This document shows positions 38,635-48,642 of a stretch of 56,750 nucleotides of DNA, piece after piece. This stretch comes from an uncultured Bacteroidota bacterium (GTDB lineage Bacteria > Bacteroidota > Bacteroidia > Bacteroidales > P3): the NCBI GenBank assembly GCA_902775135.1, contig CACYKY010000007.1:1-56750 (forward strand). The letters are read 5' to 3'. The position numbers were made by a program, and so were the translations under genes. The notes beneath the pieces were generated by a model. It ran no database searches, was not told the DNA's origin, and was given only the letters and a program-made list of their open reading frames with translations. Position 1 is the first letter of the stretch. The number at the start of each line of letters is the position of its first letter.

Positions 38635-38811
38635 ACTGGGAATTTGCTACACACGTGTAGCAAATTGAGCATAGACATAACATCCTGATAATGCGTGTGC
38701 AAGATGGCGATGCGCGACATTAACTGGGGATTGGCCACACAGTGTGTAGCCAATTGAGCCTAGCCATAACATCCTGATAATGCGTGTGCAAGATGGCGAT
38801 GCGCGACACTA
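38635..38811 (+). repeat. Tandem 88/89-bp repeat, each unit with a palindrome
   Basis: Unit A (38635-38722) and unit B (38723-38811) share an identical 43-base tail beginning CATAACATCCTGATAATGCG. The head of each is a palindrome: A has AATTTGCTACAC / GTGTAGCAAATT (38641-38666); B has ATTGGC.ACAC / GTGT.GCCAAT (38730-38754). The arms changed together (TTTGC/GCAAA to TTGGC/GCCAA). Confidence 0.85.
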
Positions 38812-38930
38812 TTGTCTGTAAGAGGCAGCGCAGGAAGGATGGTCGGTGCGACAGTTGGTGCGCGAAAGCCCCGCCCCCACCCCTTAGAAGTCAGAAATCA
38901 CAATCACGATATTAGAAAAAAATATTTTTT

Positions 38931-38960
38931 TTGCCATTTCATAAGAATTGCGTAACTTTG
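38931..38960 (+). promoter_or_regulatory. Promoter of the fic gene
   Basis: TTG (38931-38933), exactly 19 bases and TAACTTTG (38953-38960) form a consensus promoter. About 90 bases around it (38874-38970) are a copy of the hsdR promoter region. Confidence 0.85.
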
Positions 38961-38974
38961 CAGTTTGAAAAAGG

Positions 38975-39019
38975 ATGCTTGAAGAGGCATTCGAAGGCAT
39001 TGGCTATAGCATAGATTAG
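38975..39019 (+). CDS. Possible 14-residue leader peptide before fic
   Basis: ATG at 38975 opens MLEEAFEGIGYSID and stops 15 bases before the fic ATG. It begins about 14 bases after the -7 box, near the expected transcript start. Coding status is inferred from position only and from an analogous short frame in front of hsdR. Confidence 0.3.
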   Translation: MLEEAFEGIGYSID

Positions 39020-39034
39020 AAGGGAGATATCGTT

Positions 39035-40039
39035 ATGAAAGACATCAACGCCATTCTTGAAGAATTCAACCGACTTGGCATAGGTGAGCAGATAGATTAC
39101 GCCAAATACTATCTCTATTCCATCATCACCCACTCCACCGCCATCGAGGGCTCGACGGTGACGGAAATAGAAAACCGCCTGCTGTTCGACGAAGGCATCG
39201 GTGCACAGAAACCCCTGATTGAGCAGATGATGAACCTCGACCTAAAAGCCGCCTACGAGCAGAGCATTGTATATGCACGAGAGCATACCGGCTATACGGT
39301 AGAACTGCTGTGCGGCCTTTCGGCATTGGTGATGAAAAACACGGGGTCGGAATACAGCACTATGTTAGGACGTTTCTCTGCTGCGAAAGGGGAGTTGAGG
39401 CTTCTGAACGTTAGTGCCGGAATAGGTGGAAGATCATACCTGTCGTATCAGAAGGTACCCAGTAGGCTACAGGAATTTTGCCAATGGCTCAATAAGGAAC
39501 GGAAAAGCCTAAACATCTCAAACATAGAAGCCATCTATGACTTGAGTTTCGAGGCTCACTACCGGCTTGTGAACATTCACCCTTGGGCCGATGGCAATGG
39601 CCGTATGAGCCGATTGGTGATGAATATGATACAATACGAGTTTGGCGTAGTGCCGTCGATAGTGAAGAAAGAGAAACGCAAGCAATACATCAGTTCCCTT
39701 GAACAAAGCGAAGGAGCAGAGGATTCAAAGACGTTCAAGACCTTTATGCTCCAGCATCATTGTGACAACCTGATGAAACAGATTGAGGAGTACAAGCATA
39801 GTATGGGCGATGAATCCCATAGTGCCAAAACAGATGGCACTATAGATGGCACTATGGCACTAAGGATAATGGACGCCCTTCGTTCGGAGCCGTCAGCCAC
39901 GATGGACAATCTGTCCAACACTCTTGGAATTCCCAGAAGAACGCTGGTTCGATATATGAACAGGTTGCAGGAAGACAACAAGATAAAACGAGTGGGTGGC
40001 AGACGATTCGGCCACTGGGAAATTGTAAAGGAGGGGTAA
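39035..40039 (+). CDS. Fic family protein (probable AMP transferase) with C-terminal winged helix
   Basis: 334 residues. The catalytic Fic motif HPWADGNGRMSR lies at 182-193, with His182 expected to be the catalytic base. An N-terminal inhibitory motif STAIEG (34-39, S/TxxxEG) suggests autoinhibition by an internal alpha helix. The C-terminal 65 residues look like a winged helix (TMDNLSNTLGIPRRTLVRYM) that could bind DNA and autoregulate. Fic proteins usually AMPylate target proteins such as topoisomerases. It opens the defence island and shares its promoter type with hsdR. Codons are less GC-biased than in core genes. Confidence 0.9.
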   Translation: MKDINAILEEFNRLGIGEQIDYAKYYLYSIITHSTAIEGSTVTEIENRLLFDEGIGAQKPLIEQMMNLDLKAAYEQSIVYAREHTGYTVELLCGLSALVMKNTGSEYSTMLGRFSAAKGELRLLNVSAGIGGRSYLSYQKVPSRLQEFCQWLNKERKSLNISNIEAIYDLSFEAHYRLVNIHPWADGNGRMSRLVMNMIQYEFGVVPSIVKKEKRKQYISSLEQSEGAEDSKTFKTFMLQHHCDNLMKQIEEYKHSMGDESHSAKTDGTIDGTMALRIMDALRSEPSATMDNLSNTLGIPRRTLVRYMNRLQEDNKIKRVGGRRFGHWEIVKEG

Positions 40040-40068
40040 GTCTATGGGTCGACCCGTAGGTATGGAAG

Positions 40069-40254
40069 GTGCCTTTGCAGCTATTGGCTGTGGTGGCGGT
40101 GGTGGCCCTACTCTATTTCATCTACATCGGCATCCCCCTACGTATGGCCAGGAATAGGCATCGCGATCCATTAGGATGGGTGCTTTTGTCGATATTTGTG
40201 TCGCCATTGCTGACATGGATAATCCTGCTCATCGTTGGCGACGCAAGGAGTTGA
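40069..40254 (+). CDS. Small two-span membrane protein, GTG start
   Basis: 61 residues: a first span (about 4-24, LQLLAVVAVVALLYFIYIGI), a basic loop (RMARNRHRDPLG), and a second span (about 38-57, WVLLSIFVSPLLTWIILLIV). The GTG at 40069 is the first usable start after an in-frame stop. Similar short proteins are common in Bacteroidales, but their roles are unknown. It lies 29 bases after fic. An immunity-like or membrane-targeting role is only speculation. Confidence 0.5.
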   Translation: MPLQLLAVVAVVALLYFIYIGIPLRMARNRHRDPLGWVLLSIFVSPLLTWIILLIVGDARS

Positions 40255-40289
40255 TTTCAAACAAACAACCGATTTTCATACGATGTATC

Positions 40290-40406
40290 CAGACATTTTC
40301 CACTCTCTGCGTGGAAAATCTGAAAGTTTGGAGATTGTGAACGCACTGCGTGCAATATCTGAAATTGTCCCATCGCTGACGGTACAATGCGGGAGATTCA
40401 CAATCT
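40290..40406 (+). other. Candidate branched RNA structure upstream of hsdR
   Basis: A perfect 9-bp hairpin, ATTTTCCAC / GTGGAAAAT (40295-40319), is followed by a three-way arrangement. The outer arms AGATTGTGAA (40332-40341) and TTCACAATCT (40397-40406) enclose GCAC/GTGC and TTGTCCC/GGTACAA hairpins. No protein-coding frame is convincing. It might be a small RNA, an attenuator or the end of a mobile element. Confidence 0.45.
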
Positions 40407-40478
40407 GAGGCCAACAAGAAGAAACACCCTCCCCCATCCCTTAGAAGTCAGAAATCTCAAATCAGAACTAACATTTTT

Positions 40479-40508
40479 TTGCCATTTCAGAAGAATTGCG
40501 TATCTTTG
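40479..40508 (+). promoter_or_regulatory. Promoter of the hsdR operon
   Basis: TTG (40479-40481), 19 bases and TATCTTTG (40501-40508). The surrounding region (about 40432-40519) duplicates the fic promoter region, including TTAGAAGTCAGAAATC and GAAGAATTGCGTA. Its position rules out the longer hsdR frame that starts at the TTG itself. Confidence 0.85.
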
Positions 40509-40518
40509 CAGTTTGAAA

Positions 40519-40548
40519 ATGAACAAAAGAATTCAAATATTACGCTGA
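40519..40548 (+). CDS. Possible 9-residue leader peptide coupled to hsdR
   Basis: ATG at 40519 encodes MNKRIQILR, and its TGA overlaps the hsdR ATG by one base (TGATG). It starts about ten bases after the -7 box, so the mRNA may be nearly leaderless. Translation of the leader could couple to hsdR. Inferred from position only. Confidence 0.35.
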   Translation: MNKRIQILR

Positions 40549-43253
40549 TGACACCAGAGGAGAAGGCTAGAGTTAAGATAGACCAGATGTTTGAGGACGC
40601 TGGCTGGAAGGTGGTGGATAGGGATTTCTATTCGCCAAACCTTACGGCTGCAGCTATTCGAGAAGGCCTTATGAACGGTAATCGAGAAGCCGACTACTTC
40701 CTGTTTGTCAACGGTATGGCCGTAGGCGTGTTGGAAGCGAAACGTAAAGAGGTGGATGTAACCACGACTATTGTATGCGAACAGGCAGAACTATATGCCC
40801 GTGGTGTCCCCAATTGTTATAAGGCTTACTCTCGACCTCTCCCTATCATCTATCAGTCAAACGGCGAAGAAACATACTTCCGTGATTTCCGCGATAAAGA
40901 TGGCGAACTAGTAGAAACCGATCGCATCTATACTCCGAAAGAGATTGTCAAAATGCTGGGTATAGACGACCCATACGCCGGTTTGCCTGATTTAAAAAGA
41001 AAAGGGCTGCGCGATTGTCAGTATGAGGCTATCCGCGAATTGGAAAGCAGTTTCCGCGCAGGTCAAAAAAAAGCCTTGATAGTGTTGGCTACAGGTGCAG
41101 GCAAGACTTACACCGCTTGTATGGCCGCCTATCGCTTTCTGGCCTTCACTCCGATGAAACGTATCCTTTTCCTAGTTGACCGAAACAATCTTGGCAAACA
41201 GGCAGAAGGAGAGTTCGGAATGTTCCGCCTGACTGAAAATGGCGACCCGTTCAACACCATCTTTACGGTGGATCGCCTGAGGTCTGCCAAAGTGCCGTCG
41301 GACAGCAATGTGGTCATCTCCACCATACAACGCCTGTTCTCCCTTCTCACAGGTAAGGAGATTGTAGACAATGATGACGACGATGAAGACACCGCCACAG
41401 AAGAAGTGAAGTTGCCAGGAGACATCACGCTTCCACCAGATTTCTTCGACCTGATTATCATTGACGAATGCCACCGTTCCATCTATGGCAATTGGAAGAA
41501 GGTGTTGGATTACTTCCAAACAGCCAAAATGATAGGGCTGACGGCGACCCCTGTCCCTGAAACAAAGGCCTTTTTCAACAATAACATTGTGGTCAATTAC
41601 ACGCTTGAACAATCCATCGTGGACGGCGTGAATGTAGATGCCCGCGTTTATCGTATCAAGACAGAGGCCACAGAGAATGGTGGCGCCATCTTGATAGGCG
41701 ACAAACTGAGACGGATGACACGATATACAGGCAAGGTGGAAACCATCCGCAACGAAGAGTCGAAGAACTACACAAAAGAGGAACTGAACCGCAGCATTAT
41801 CAATCCGGCACAAATCAAGCTCGTGCTGGAAACCTATCGCGATGCTGTCTATACTGAGATGTTCACCGACCCTCAGCGTGAGCCGAATATGGATTATCTG
41901 CCCAAGACGCTCATTTTCGCGCTGAACGAAATCCATGCCAACAATATCGTGACGATTGCAAAGGAAGTGTTTGGTCGGACAGACGACAAGTTTGTGCAAA
42001 AGATCACATACTCCTCGGGCGACAGCAACGAGTTAATCCGTCAGTTTCGCAACGACAAGGAATTCCGTATAGCAGTCACCTGCACATTGGTGGCAACGGG
42101 CACGGATGTGAAACCGCTCGAAGTGCTGATATTCATGCGCGATGTGGCATCCGAGCCGCTTTATATCCAGATGAAAGGTCGCGGCGTGCGCACCATAGGC
42201 GACGACCAGCTGCGCAACGTCACCCCCAATGCCTTCAGCAAGGATTGCTTCTTCCTCGTGGATGCAGTAGGCGTAACCGAGAGCCAAAAGACTGTCACAA
42301 GTCCAGGCAATGGTGAAACCGAGCAAAATATCACGCTGAAACGGTTGCTGGAGCTGCTGACTCACGGCAACGTGAACGATGACTATCTGCGCTTGATTGC
42401 CGCCAAACTTGCACGTATCTACAACAAGTGCTCGGGCAAACAGCGAGAGGAGTTTGAAAGAATGGCCCACAGCGGTATGCAGGAAATCTCGGCTGCCATC
42501 TTCGACGCTTTGGAGAAGAACACGTTGCCTCCATACGAAAGCATCGAAGAGCCGAATCTTGAACGCAAAGGGTTGGTGGCTCCGCTGACACACCATCCCG
42601 AGGCGCGTCAGTTTCTGCTTATCCTTGCGGCCGGTTTTGTGGAAACACTTATGCCTGGCGAAGACCAGCTGATATCAAAAGGATTCTCGCAAGAGGAGGC
42701 AAAAGAGCTCACTTCGGCATTTGAGAAATACTGCGAGGAACATCAAGACGAGATTGAGGCACTTCGAATGATTTACAACAACGAGGGGGAGCCTCTGACC
42801 TACTATATCCTGAAAGACTTGGAGAACAAGCTCAAGATGGCTAACAACCGCTTCCAGTCGTCCCGCATCTGGAACTCGTATGCCATTGTGAGTCCGCAAT
42901 CTGTGAAGAAGCATACCACCAAGGAGGAGAAAGAGGCGCTCACCAATATCATTCAGCTGGTACGTTTCGCCAACCATCAGATAGAGAAACTGGAGAGCCT
43001 TTATCCATTGGCCCAGCAGCGCTTCAACCTCTGGTATGGTCAGATGCAGCGTACGGTGACCGAGTCCCAGATAGCCATTATCCGGCAGATAGTGGATTAT
43101 ATCGCTTCCAACGGAGCCTGCACCATCAAGGATATTATCGAGGACGACAGAAACCGAGCGGCCCAGCTTATCAATGCCTTCGGAGGGAAGGAGCAAGCCG
43201 ACGAAGCCCTCGTGTCGCTCTCCAAATTCTTACTTTACAGAAAAACAGCATAA
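40548..43253 (+). CDS. hsdR: Type I restriction enzyme R subunit
   Basis: 901 residues from ATG 40548, chosen because the promoter occupies the upstream extension. The N-terminal nuclease domain has a PD-(D/E)xK pattern: Asp49 and EAK at 63-65. Motor motifs are Walker A ATGAGKT (181-187) and DECH (306-309), with later motif VI GRGVRTIG. The C-terminal part (about 640-900) is helical and would bind the methyltransferase core. It translocates and cuts DNA lacking the cognate methylation. First gene of hsdR-hsdM-ATPase-hsdS; hsdM begins six bases after its stop. Confidence 0.95.
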   Translation: MTPEEKARVKIDQMFEDAGWKVVDRDFYSPNLTAAAIREGLMNGNREADYFLFVNGMAVGVLEAKRKEVDVTTTIVCEQAELYARGVPNCYKAYSRPLPIIYQSNGEETYFRDFRDKDGELVETDRIYTPKEIVKMLGIDDPYAGLPDLKRKGLRDCQYEAIRELESSFRAGQKKALIVLATGAGKTYTACMAAYRFLAFTPMKRILFLVDRNNLGKQAEGEFGMFRLTENGDPFNTIFTVDRLRSAKVPSDSNVVISTIQRLFSLLTGKEIVDNDDDDEDTATEEVKLPGDITLPPDFFDLIIIDECHRSIYGNWKKVLDYFQTAKMIGLTATPVPETKAFFNNNIVVNYTLEQSIVDGVNVDARVYRIKTEATENGGAILIGDKLRRMTRYTGKVETIRNEESKNYTKEELNRSIINPAQIKLVLETYRDAVYTEMFTDPQREPNMDYLPKTLIFALNEIHANNIVTIAKEVFGRTDDKFVQKITYSSGDSNELIRQFRNDKEFRIAVTCTLVATGTDVKPLEVLIFMRDVASEPLYIQMKGRGVRTIGDDQLRNVTPNAFSKDCFFLVDAVGVTESQKTVTSPGNGETEQNITLKRLLELLTHGNVNDDYLRLIAAKLARIYNKCSGKQREEFERMAHSGMQEISAAIFDALEKNTLPPYESIEEPNLERKGLVAPLTHHPEARQFLLILAAGFVETLMPGEDQLISKGFSQEEAKELTSAFEKYCEEHQDEIEALRMIYNNEGEPLTYYILKDLENKLKMANNRFQSSRIWNSYAIVSPQSVKKHTTKEEKEALTNIIQLVRFANHQIEKLESLYPLAQQRFNLWYGQMQRTVTESQIAIIRQIVDYIASNGACTIKDIIEDDRNRAAQLINAFGGKEQADEALVSLSKFLLYRKTA

Positions 43254-44684
<1,431 letters not shown>

Positions 44685-44690
44685 ACCAAT

Positions 44691-46133
44691 ATGATAACAA
44701 AAGAGGAACTGCGGGAATTACTGCACAGCACGGAAACATATAGAGTGGAACGCACCACCTCGACAGGTGATATGGATAAGTTTCAGGAAGCGATCTGTGC
44801 ATTCTCGAATGACTTGCCCAATTCACGCAAGAATGGTTATCTTATTCTTGGAGCATACGATAACGGGGCGTTGTCTGGCTTGAGAGTGACCGATGACCTG
44901 CTGAAGAAGATTGCAGCTATCCGGTCTGACGGCAATATCCTTCCGTTACCAATGATGTCTGTCGAACGCTTTGAGTTCCCGGAAGGAGACCTCCTTGTGG
45001 CCGAGGTGTTGCCATCGCTCCTTCCTCCCGTTCGTTACCGGGGACGGACATTTGTTCGCATAGGGCCGCGTCGTGATATTGCATCGGAAGCAGAGGAAAG
45101 GATATTGTTGGAACGCAGAACTTCATATATGGCTACCTTCGATGCAATGCCCTGTTTGGGAGCATCGATAAAGGACATTGACACCGAATATATAAAGAAC
45201 GACTATCTCCCTCAAGTTGTTGATCCAGACTTGCTGGCCACCGACAAACGGGATTTGAAGGAACAGCTGTCCGCCATCCATCTGTATGATCTCGAACACG
45301 ACTGTCCCACAAATGCTGCCATCATCCTTTTTGGCAAGAATCCGCAGTACTATATGCACGGATGTTATGTCCAATATGTACATTTTTCAGGAATAAACAA
45401 TGGTGGCGAAATATTGAACGAGAAGCAGATAAAAGGGTGCCTGTGCAGAATGTTGCCTCAATTGGAGAGTTTTGTCCGTGACGCCGTCGTGACTTCCCGT
45501 CCGGTACCCATTGGTATGTTGCGCGAGCAAACCGTCTTCAATTATCCTGAGTTGGCATTAAGAGAGTTGCTGATGAACGCCTGTATGCACAGGGATTACC
45601 AGTCGAATATGCCAATCCGTCTCTACCAGTATGACGACCGCATAGAAATACTCAATGCTGGAGGACTCTATGGCGAGGCAAGGCCCGAGAACTTCCCGAC
45701 GGTAAACGACTACCGTAACCCCATCATTGCCGAAGCTATGCGAGGGCTCAAATATGTCAATATGTTCAATCGTGGTATTGAGCGTGTAAAAACCATGTTC
45801 CAGGAAAACGGGAATCCGGAACCCACATTCAAAGTCGATAAGATTACGGCTTTCGAGGTCGTGGCCAAACCGACTTTATCACTCAACTTAGTCACTGATA
45901 AAGAAAAAGTGACCAAGTCAGTGACCAAGATGACGGAAAAGGTAAATGATATTATTGCTTTCTGTTCCGTCCCTCGGAGTATGACCGAGATAATGGATCA
46001 TATAGGCATGAAACACCGTTATAATGTGAAGCATAGATACATCGACCCTTTAATTGAAAGTGGTTTCTTGGAGATGACCATACCCGACAAACCAAATAGC
46101 AGAAGTCAAAAGTACAAGAGGGCATTAACTTAG
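44691..46133 (+). CDS. AlbA-type/GHKL ATP-binding protein with winged-helix C-terminus, within the hsd operon
   Basis: 480 residues. The N-terminal domain (about 10-125) matches the Schlafen AlbA_2 fold, with FSNDLPNSRKNGYLILGAYD and VRIGPRR. A divergent GHKL-like ATPase segment (about 275-380) contains ALRELLMNACMHRDY and NRGIERVKTMF. A winged helix ends the chain (MTEIMDHIGMKHRYNVKHRY). A linker near 400-420 is made of VTK-type repeats. Such genes often sit between hsdM and hsdS; regulatory or accessory defence roles are proposed but unproven. Not needed for basic restriction. Confidence 0.85.
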   Translation: MITKEELRELLHSTETYRVERTTSTGDMDKFQEAICAFSNDLPNSRKNGYLILGAYDNGALSGLRVTDDLLKKIAAIRSDGNILPLPMMSVERFEFPEGDLLVAEVLPSLLPPVRYRGRTFVRIGPRRDIASEAEERILLERRTSYMATFDAMPCLGASIKDIDTEYIKNDYLPQVVDPDLLATDKRDLKEQLSAIHLYDLEHDCPTNAAIILFGKNPQYYMHGCYVQYVHFSGINNGGEILNEKQIKGCLCRMLPQLESFVRDAVVTSRPVPIGMLREQTVFNYPELALRELLMNACMHRDYQSNMPIRLYQYDDRIEILNAGGLYGEARPENFPTVNDYRNPIIAEAMRGLKYVNMFNRGIERVKTMFQENGNPEPTFKVDKITAFEVVAKPTLSLNLVTDKEKVTKSVTKMTEKVNDIIAFCSVPRSMTEIMDHIGMKHRYNVKHRYIDPLIESGFLEMTIPDKPNSRSQKYKRALT

Positions 46134-46172
46134 TCACTTAACTTAGTCACTAATCAAAAAAAGTGACCAAGT
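45885..46172 (+). repeat. AACTTAGTCACT repeat, inside the ATPase gene and in the hsdS leader
   Basis: About 34 bases (45885-45918, starting AACTTAGTCACTGATAAAG) recur with few changes at 46140-46172, with a further short copy from 46127. The second full copy forms a hairpin, AACTT.GTCAC / GTGAC.AAGTT, just before hsdS. Confidence 0.8.
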
Positions 46173-46187
46173 TAAAAATGGTTGTTT

Positions 46188-47555
46188 ATGGACACAAAGA
46201 AACTACGCCAGAAGATACTCGACCTCGCCATTCGTGGCAAGCTCGTACCCCAAGACCCCAACGACGAGCCTGCCTCCTTGTTGCTGGAACACATCCGTGC
46301 CGAGAAAGAACGCCTCATCAAAGAAGGAAAGGTTAAGAGGAGCAAGAAGACGACTGAAGATGAGACTGAGGCACCGTTTGAAATACCTGATAGTTGGGAG
46401 TGGTGCATTGTTGATGATTTCTCATATGTGGCATCAGGAAGTACTCCCAGTAAGGATGCTTTTGTAGAAAATGGCATTCCATATATTAAGATGTATAATC
46501 TGCGAAAGCAAAAGATAGATTTTGATTTCCACCCGCAATACATAAAGCCAGAGGTTCACAATGGAATATTACAACGATCTCGTACAGAAGTTGGAGATCT
46601 TATTATGAATATCGTTGGCCCGCCATTGGGTAAAATGGCAATTATACCCCAATCATTGCCTGAAAGCAACTTTAATCAGGCTGCAGTTCTAATACGGCCA
46701 TATCTTCATAAAGAGATACTAGTAAAATATCTGTTTTACTATTTGTCTCAGATGTCGGAAATTAACTCGATTTCTACAAAAGGGACTGCTGGTCAAGTGA
46801 ACATATCCTTGACTCAATCTCAGAATATGAGAATTGCTATGCCGCCTCTTCATGAGCAACAACGAATCGTCAATGAAGTTGAACGTTGGTTCACCTTAAT
46901 TGATGAATTGGAGAGCAATGAGGGTGATTTGCTGAAGGCGATCGATAAAGCAAAGTCCAAAATCCTCGACCTCACCATTCACGGTAAACTTGTACCCCAA
47001 GACCCCAACGACGAACCCGCCATTGAACTCTTAAAGCGCATCAACCCAAAGTTTGAACCTTGCGATGAGGAAAAATACGAAGTCACCCCTGATACCTGGT
47101 GTACAACACATCTGGGTAATATATGCTTTTTGACAGAGGGCGAAGCCATTGCGGATAGAGAATATCCATATATAGATGTCAAAGGAATAAGGACTGGTAG
47201 TTTCACCACAAAACAATCGGGCAAGCATATTAAACAGGGAACCACCTTAATACTTGTAGATGGCGAAAATTCAGGAGAAGTCTTTCGCACACCTATTGAT
47301 GGCTATCAGGGAAGCACGCTGAAAATACTCAACATTAATAAAAATGTTAATTCTAAATACATTCTTCTATTTATAAGATTGAATCAAAAGGCATTGCGAG
47401 AGAATAAGGTCGGATCTGCAATTCCCCACCTTAATAAGAAGATGTTCAGAGAATTAACAATACCCATTCCTCCATATCAGGAGCAACTTCGCATCGTGTC
47501 AAAGATAAAAGAACTTTTTGCTGCCCTTGATGGTATTAAAGAATCATTAGCGTAA
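46188..47555 (+). CDS. hsdS: Type I restriction specificity subunit
   Basis: 455 residues from ATG 46188; a TTG two codons upstream is possible. Two target-recognition domains (about 65-235 and 300-440) are separated by conserved helical regions. The conserved element KILDLAIRGKLVPQDPNDEP (N-terminal) is nearly repeated as KILDLTIHGKLVPQDPNDEP at about 258-277, and the DNA is also nearly duplicated (46215-46273 and 46961-47021). The TRDs are much richer in A/T than the conserved parts, as expected for exchanged modules. It sets the two half-sites recognised by the HsdMS/HsdRMS complexes. Confidence 0.95.
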   Translation: MDTKKLRQKILDLAIRGKLVPQDPNDEPASLLLEHIRAEKERLIKEGKVKRSKKTTEDETEAPFEIPDSWEWCIVDDFSYVASGSTPSKDAFVENGIPYIKMYNLRKQKIDFDFHPQYIKPEVHNGILQRSRTEVGDLIMNIVGPPLGKMAIIPQSLPESNFNQAAVLIRPYLHKEILVKYLFYYLSQMSEINSISTKGTAGQVNISLTQSQNMRIAMPPLHEQQRIVNEVERWFTLIDELESNEGDLLKAIDKAKSKILDLTIHGKLVPQDPNDEPAIELLKRINPKFEPCDEEKYEVTPDTWCTTHLGNICFLTEGEAIADREYPYIDVKGIRTGSFTTKQSGKHIKQGTTLILVDGENSGEVFRTPIDGYQGSTLKILNINKNVNSKYILLFIRLNQKALRENKVGSAIPHLNKKMFRELTIPIPPYQEQLRIVSKIKELFAALDGIKESLA

Positions 47556-47562
47556 CTATTTA

Positions 47563-48642
47563 ATGAATAGGCTTGTACTCATAGGCAATGGCTTCGATTT
47601 GGCTCATAGTCTCAAAACCAGTTATACAGACTTTATTAACTGGTATTGGGAACAACGTGTTAATGGGTTTCGTGGAAATCTTACTAATGTATCAGAAGAC
47701 CCTTTATGTACGTTTGAACTATATGATGACGATATTCGATGCTGGAATGTGTTCGCATTTTATCTACCACGATTTATCAATAAACCCTTAGGCAAAGATG
47801 TTATACAATCAATAATGGAAGATCCGACACGATTTAAAGTGACACTTTCTCCTTTCTTTAAAAGTATTTTTAAAAGCATTGAAAAAAAAGGATGGGTGGA
47901 TATCGAGAACGAATACTATTCAATGCTCGTTCGAGAGAAAGATTACGGAGACCGCATTAAGACTTTGAATAATCATTTGGATTTCTTGCGAGAAAAATTA
48001 ATTGAGTATCTTAACATAGCGAATGGGAAGGGCTGTATGTTGAATGATGAGATTGAAGATAAAATATATCGCCCTATTAAAGGAAGGGAATTATCTCTAA
48101 AACATGAAACTCAAGAGGATGTTATATATCCCCAAAACATCATGTTTCTTAATTTTAACTATACCAAGACTCCGGAAATGTATTTGGCAGATAATTCGAC
48201 GGTCAACTACATACACGGGAAATTGGACGACCCTCAAAGTGTAATCTTCGGCTATGGGGATGAATTGGACGAGAATTATAAAAGGCTCAAGGAGCAAAAT
48301 GATAGCGAGTGTATGCGTCATGTGAAGTCCATCCGCTACTTGGAGCACGACAACTACCGCCGCATGCTTGAGTTCATCGAGTCGGCCCCTTTCCAAGTCG
48401 TTATTATGGGGCACTCCTGCGGCAATAGCGACAGAACATTGCTTAACACCATCTTCGAACACCCCTACTGCGTATCAATAAAGCCATATTATTACCAGAT
48501 AGACGACAAAACAGACAACTATTCCGAATTGACAATAAGCATCAACCGAAACTTTAACGACCCAAAACTGATGCGCGACCGCGTGGTATGCAAAGACTTC
48601 TGCGAACCGCTTACTGGTGTAAAACCCGTAGTAATGGGATAG
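47563..48642 (+). CDS. AbiH family abortive-infection protein
   Basis: 359 residues. The N-terminus LVLIGNGFDLAHSLKTSYTD is the hallmark of AbiH. The FNYT motif (NFNYTKTPEMY) with YIHG follows in the middle, and VIMGHSCGNSDRT lies near residue 285. The family causes abortive infection in Lactococcus; the biochemical activity is not established. It starts seven bases after hsdS, so it is expressed with the restriction system as a back-up layer. The first two thirds are A/T-rich; the last third (from about 48300) is closer to host composition. Confidence 0.88.
   Translation: MNRLVLIGNGFDLAHSLKTSYTDFINWYWEQRVNGFRGNLTNVSEDPLCTFELYDDDIRCWNVFAFYLPRFINKPLGKDVIQSIMEDPTRFKVTLSPFFKSIFKSIEKKGWVDIENEYYSMLVREKDYGDRIKTLNNHLDFLREKLIEYLNIANGKGCMLNDEIEDKIYRPIKGRELSLKHETQEDVIYPQNIMFLNFNYTKTPEMYLADNSTVNYIHGKLDDPQSVIFGYGDELDENYKRLKEQNDSECMRHVKSIRYLEHDNYRRMLEFIESAPFQVVIMGHSCGNSDRTLLNTIFEHPYCVSIKPYYYQIDDKTDNYSELTISINRNFNDPKLMRDRVVCKDFCEPLTGVKPVVMG

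Noticed and set aside
38635..38811. CRISPR or IS terminal repeats from the 88/89-bp tandem
   Set aside because: Only two units, mostly conserved over the full length, and no transposase nearby.
40479..40547. N-terminal extension of HsdR starting at TTG 40479
   Set aside because: The TTG is the -33 promoter element and the -7 box lies inside the extension.
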